Below the pieces are notes generated by a model. That model ran no database searches. It was given only the letters and a program-made list of their open reading frames with translations, and was not told where the DNA came from. The translations under genes were made by a program, and so were the position numbers. This document shows, piece by piece, positions 16,395 through 20,451 of a DNA stretch of 20,451 nt. Within the stretch, counting starts at the first letter, position 1; the number at the start of each line of letters is the position of its first letter. Source of the DNA: Nemertoderma westbladi (Eukaryota; Xenacoelomorpha; Nemertodermatida; Nemertodermatidae); NCBI GenBank assembly GCA_032718475.1, contig JAUCBJ010002067.1, positions 1-20,451 on the forward strand. Reading direction: 5' to 3'.

Positions 16395-17365
16395 ATGAGT
16401 ATGAGAACCCTCCAGGAGAATTACCTTCTCGGTCATCGCCCAGGTCAACAAGGACCGCGTCCCTCAGTGGTACACCAGGCGCAGGCTGGGGTCGATAAAT
16501 TGGCTACTGGAACAGAAGACAGAGAAGAAAGAAGAACCAACCTGTTGAAATGTAAAAAGACACTAAAGATTGCTACAATGAACGCACGCACGCTGAAAGC
16601 ACATACCAAACAGGGTGACATGGTCGCTTGGCAATGGAGTATAACATTAACATCATCTGCATCCAAGAACATTGGATTTGTCATGAAGACACTGCCATGA
16701 AGTACAATGACATTGGAAATGGATGGACGTTAGTAACAAGCTCAGCAGTAAGAAACTCGGCCAATGCATCAATTGGTGGAGTAGGAATTCTGCTAAGCCC
16801 ATTTGCACTTAAGACCCCAAACAACATCGAATCTATAAATTTCAGGGTTATGAACGCAACATTTGATGGGAATTGACAGTTATATGTTGCTACAGTCCAA
16901 CCAATGCCTCAGAGCCAGAACAAGCAGTCAAGTTTTATGAAGATCTGACTGGACTTATAAAGGACATTCCGAAACACAATATTAAAGTTATTGCTGGTGA
17001 CCTGAATGCGCAAATTGGCCCAGAAGACATCAAGGGTTACACCTATAACACCGGTTCTAACAGAAATGGGTACTTACTTTTAGACGTAATGGAAGAATGT
17101 GAATTGATACCAACAAACAACACATTCGAAAAGAGTAAGGGGAAGCTATGGACCTTTCAATACCCTAATAGAACCAAAGCACAACTTGATTACATTATTA
17201 TAAACAGCTCGTTCAACCTAATTGGTTTGGACCACAGAATTGTGATTACAGAGATCAGACTCAGTTTGAGAGCCAGCAAACCCAGGACAAGCAAGCAAAT
17301 CAAATATGGCTGGGAGAAACTCAGAACTAACAATGCTGTAAAGGATTGTAAAAGCCTTTGCTGAA
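16395..17365 (+). pseudogene. Truncated, frameshifted LINE (non-LTR retrotransposon) endonuclease domain
   Basis: Three consecutive frames together read as an apurinic-type endonuclease/exonuclease/phosphatase domain. The first holds TLKIATMNARTLKAHTKQGD (about 16550-16620), the second NINIICIQEHW and GGVGILLSP (16628-16873), and the third VICCYSPTNASE, KVIAGDLNAQIG, LWTFQYPNRTKAQLDYIIIN and DHRIVITEIRLSLRA (16873-17362). The catalytic-type N, E, D-x-N and DHR residues are all there. Two frame changes, near 16620 and 16873, interrupt it, and a short deletion is likely before GLDHRIV. No reverse transcriptase follows, because the frame ends at a TGA about 17362. It is a dead 5' part of a LINE, similar in type to the RTE/CR1-like elements often annotated as craniofacial development protein 2-like. 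Confidence 0.85.
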
Positions 17366-18600
17366 TTGCCCCGTTATTTTTATTATTTTTACATTAAAAT
17401 ACTCTGTAGTTGATTTAATAGGTGTAAGAGACCGTATTATTGCTGTATCGGTGTTTTTTAGAGGATCTAAGAGCTATTTCCTCCGTATGTGTACTGTGGA
17501 AGGCATAGTTGATGATTCTATGGCAATTCCGTGACGCAAAAGGTGATAGCTACTCTTGAACAGTAGTTACTATGACGACGGTTAACAGCTGATATTCATA
17601 CGTGTTGATTTTCTTTGTTCTACGGCGTCTCTCAGTTCAGTCAGCCAATCAGAGCATTTTTATGGCTCTTGTACAGAAATTTCCTAGAAATCACTCAATG
17701 CTTTATGTGCAGTGTTTACATTCTGTCCTGAGCCAGGAGAGAGCGGCTTGGAAATATTTTGTGCTTTTCTGTTTTAGCCTAACACTAGTAGGCTTAATTA
17801 TAAGGACATATATCCGTTATCACACTGAATCACTGTGCAACTCAACTAAACAAACCAAATCTGCATGTACCATTCACACTGGACTTTTATATTGTTATAC
17901 TGCTATTTACTGTCGGTTCTTCATAATATGGTTGATGAATTATTATATTTGGAATAACGATAAATAACCCTAAACCCCAATATTCTTGATATACCGAAGG
18001 TAAGAGAGAAAGGTTACATATAACGATTGTGACTTATGTTAAAGTGGTTTGAAGTGAATCTAATGTTATTTGATAGACCCTACATGAGTCAGTCTGTGTT
18101 CCTTTTATATGTGACTAAAATCAGTGAAGATCGGCAGATTAGTGTGCAGTATTGTGCAGCATTGTGTATGAGTGAGACTGATAACGAAGCATTTCCTAAA
18201 GAATGCGCCATATATGTGAATTATAACTAAGCCATATCGTTGTGAGTAGTTTAAGTCATAACTCTGTTTATATAGGTAGAGCGCCACGTCCTAAAGGAAC
18301 TGTTAATATTTCCCGAAGGTTAATAATATTGTCAGAGATTATATAATACTGTCAGTCGAATAATACATTAGGCCTACATAGCAATACGATTAAGCCGTCG
18401 AACCCAATCTCCCGGGTATATCCAGCGGGTGAATGATCGCGCACAGATTGGTTTCGACTAGTGTAGTGAATCAAATACTTGTCATAGGCTAAAAGCGAAT
18501 TATTATCTAGAAGACATCCTAATTTGGCGGGTTAAACTGCCAAAGGTCTGAAAGCACGAACAATAACGGATATTGCTTCTTTATTGCAGTAAGCAATAAA
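17366..18600. other. Unassigned region, no gene recognised
   Basis: Open frames of 121 and 64 codons (17602-17967 and 18036-18230, plus strand) begin with ordinary ATG or TTG codons but show no family motif. They are rich in Tyr, Ile and Phe, as expected of AT-rich random sequence. The 121-codon frame has one hydrophobic run (YFVLFCFSLTLVGLIIRTYI) that could be read as a membrane segment. I do not support it as a gene. Confidence 0.4.
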
Positions 18601-18629
18601 GTTGAAAGTACCGGTCAACCGGTAAACCT

Positions 18630-18722
18630 GAACGGTACATCTGTAGGTCAGTAGGCCCAACTGCCAGAACCGGTACTTCTGTAGGTCCGTAGGCCCAACT
18701 GTCCTAACCGGTACTTCCAGTA
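18630..18722. repeat. 38-bp direct repeat, about 2.5 copies
   Basis: cggtac words at 18633, 18671 and 18709 are 38 bp apart, each followed by a similar tctgtaggtc-taggcccaactg block (the last is partial). ACCGGTAC itself is palindrome-like and recurs elsewhere in the window. Confidence 0.75.
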
Positions 18723-18867
18723 TAAGTACATTAGTATTATTCGAATTTGATAATTATATACCGGTAGGTCTTAGTACTTAATCAGGGAACGGCCGCCCTG
18801 GTTTTTTATTGAGATTTTTACTTATTTCTGTCAAGTTTTATTTGTTTGTAGGCCAGTATTGAACAGA

Positions 18868-20040
18868 AGGCGTGTAAGCCTGATCAGATTATACAGACAA
18901 TTTGTAGGCTGAGCTGTTGTCTGATTGCTGTTAAGTCTGAACGGATTGTAGTGTGTGTAGATCACCTGTCCGATAAAGAACGGTTAGGAAGTAGGGGCAG
19001 CCAAAGCTGTAAGGTAAACCCCCAACTAAAGAATAAGTCGTACTACTTGGTTAGAACGCATACTACCTAATCATTTCGGAGTCTGCATGTCCTGTAGTTT
19101 ATTTAGGCTTGAGAGTAGTCTGCCATCGTTTAGTCTGTACTTTGTTTGTGTAGTCTGTACAGGTAGCGTATAATATTTATTTAGATAATTTGTAGGCTGG
19201 ATAGTTGTCTGGCTGTTGTTAGGTCTGAACGGATTGCAGTGTATGTAGAGCCTCTGTCCGATAAAGAACGGTTAGGAAGTAGGGGCAGCCAAAGCTGTAA
19301 GGTAAACCCCCAACTAAAGAATAAGTCGTACTACTGGGTTAGAACGCATACTACCTAATCATTTCGGAGTCTGCATGTCCTGTAGTTTATTTAGGCTTGA
19401 TAGTAGTCTGTCAGTATTTGGTCTGCATTTTGTTTGAGTGGTTTGTACGCGTAGCGTAATATTTATTATTCAGAGTTTATGCGATTATTCGCAACATTCA
19501 TTCCCCAAGTTTGTTCCTACAATAATTGTGTTATTGTGATAATATTATTGTGATAATTGTGATACTAACTAATCATTTCGGAGTCTGCATATACTGTAGT
19601 TTATTTAGGCTTGATAGTAGTCTGCCATTGTTTGGTCTGTACTTTGTTTGTGTAGTCTGTACAGGTAGCGTATAATTCCTATTTAGGTAATTTGTAGGCT
19701 GGATAGTTGTCTGGCTGTTGTTAGGTCTGAGGAAATTTCGGTGTGTGTAGAGTGTATGTCCGATAAAGTGCCAGTTGGGAACGTAGGGGCTTCCAGAGCT
19801 GTGAGGTAAACCCCCTCGAAAGAATAAGTCGTACTACTCGGTTAGAACGCATACTAACTAACCATTTCGGAGTCTGCATATACCGTAGTTTGTTTAGGCT
19901 TGATAGTAGTCTGTCAGTATTTGGTCTGCATTTTGTTTGAGTAGTCTGTACGCGTAGCGTAATATTTATTATTCAGAGTTTATGCGATTATTCGCAACAT
20001 TCATTCCCAAAGTTTATTCCTACAGTAATTGTGCTTGTTA
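18868..20040. repeat. Composite satellite with 288-bp and about 503-bp periodicity
   Basis: ccgataaag recurs at 18970 and 19258 (288 bp), with a diverged copy near 19759. The block catttcggagtctgcat recurs four times (about 19072, 19360, 19574, 19864). A further block starting gtagcgtaatatttattatt, with tatgcgattattcgcaac, occurs at about 19451 and 19954 (503 bp). The order is therefore two simple units followed by a unit-plus-block structure that is itself repeated. Confidence 0.85.
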
Positions 20041-20451
20041 TATATACCGTTACAGTTAAACTAACCCCGGTACTACATCAGGGCTGCTTGGCGTAGGTAA
20101 AGACTGGAGATTTTATGCTTTGGTCACTCCGGCAGATACCGTGGTTCTTTTAGCTGTTCAAGAATATTTAACTACTGATTATATGTTGTACAAGTACTCG
20201 TACCTAATTTAGGGTTTAGTGTACAGTGCTTTCCGAAAGTAATTAGTGTAGACATTATATTTGTGTTGTAAAGTGGTTGATAGGCACGTTCGATTAGCTC
20301 TATTAACTTCTAGGTAGGAACACTCCGTGATACATAACGAAGTACCTATAGCGATACGGCTATAGGTCGTCAGGCGGTGGTATTTTCCTATCTGGACAAC
20401 GCAGTGTATTTACTACTACTTATTATTTTCAAATACCGTAGTACCCTGTCC
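20041..20451. other. Unassigned sequence to the window edge
   Basis: No open frame of note, no repeat and no RNA gene recognised. Confidence 0.5.

Noticed and set aside
17602-17967. Plus-strand frame of 121 codons with one hydrophobic run
   Set aside because: No family motif, no splice or codon-use support, and rich in AT-driven residues. It lies among repeats and was not called a gene.

Overview
This is eukaryotic, animal-type DNA. Coding sequence is split into short exons with GT..AG introns, the intergenic DNA is AT-rich, and tandem repeats, foldbacks and a decayed LINE take up most of the right half. Frequent TAGGCCTA and ACCGGTAC words and the type of extracellular protein suggest a marine invertebrate, possibly an echinoderm or other invertebrate deuterostome. 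That placement is inference only. Nothing prokaryotic was seen.

Layout. (1) 1-2288, plus strand: the last four coding exons of a BACK-TLDc protein (a BTB domain upstream is expected but lies outside the window). All splice phases agree, and the gene ends at a TAG stop at 2286-2288. (2) 9643-2583, minus strand: eleven phase-consistent exons, 626 codons, of a secreted or membrane-anchored extracellular protein. It has a signal peptide, a long series of beta-sandwich-like segments, and the start of an F5/8 type C (discoidin) domain. Its end is unresolved: either it stops at 2557, next to an AATAAA, or it splices on past the TLDc gene. (3) Intron 7 of that gene holds about 55 copies of a 46-bp minisatellite. 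Each unit is a copy of the last 37 nt of the preceding exon plus the first 9 nt of the intron, so the array is a train of duplicated 5' splice sites. (4) 9663-13915: a 2.1-kb sequence present twice in tandem, starting only 20 bp upstream of the minus-strand start codon, with a long palindrome at the junction. (5) 14331-15905: a 50-bp minisatellite, then a foldback element with unequal arms. (6) 16395-17365: a LINE endonuclease fragment broken by frameshifts. (7) 17365-20451: no recognisable gene, but a short 38-bp repeat and a composite satellite.

The two genes converge, and nothing in the sequence ties their functions together. TLDc proteins are intracellular (oxidation-resistance or V-ATPase-associated families), while the minus-strand product is built for the cell surface or matrix. 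The most interesting signal is the splice-donor minisatellite. I could not name the minus-strand protein family with certainty.
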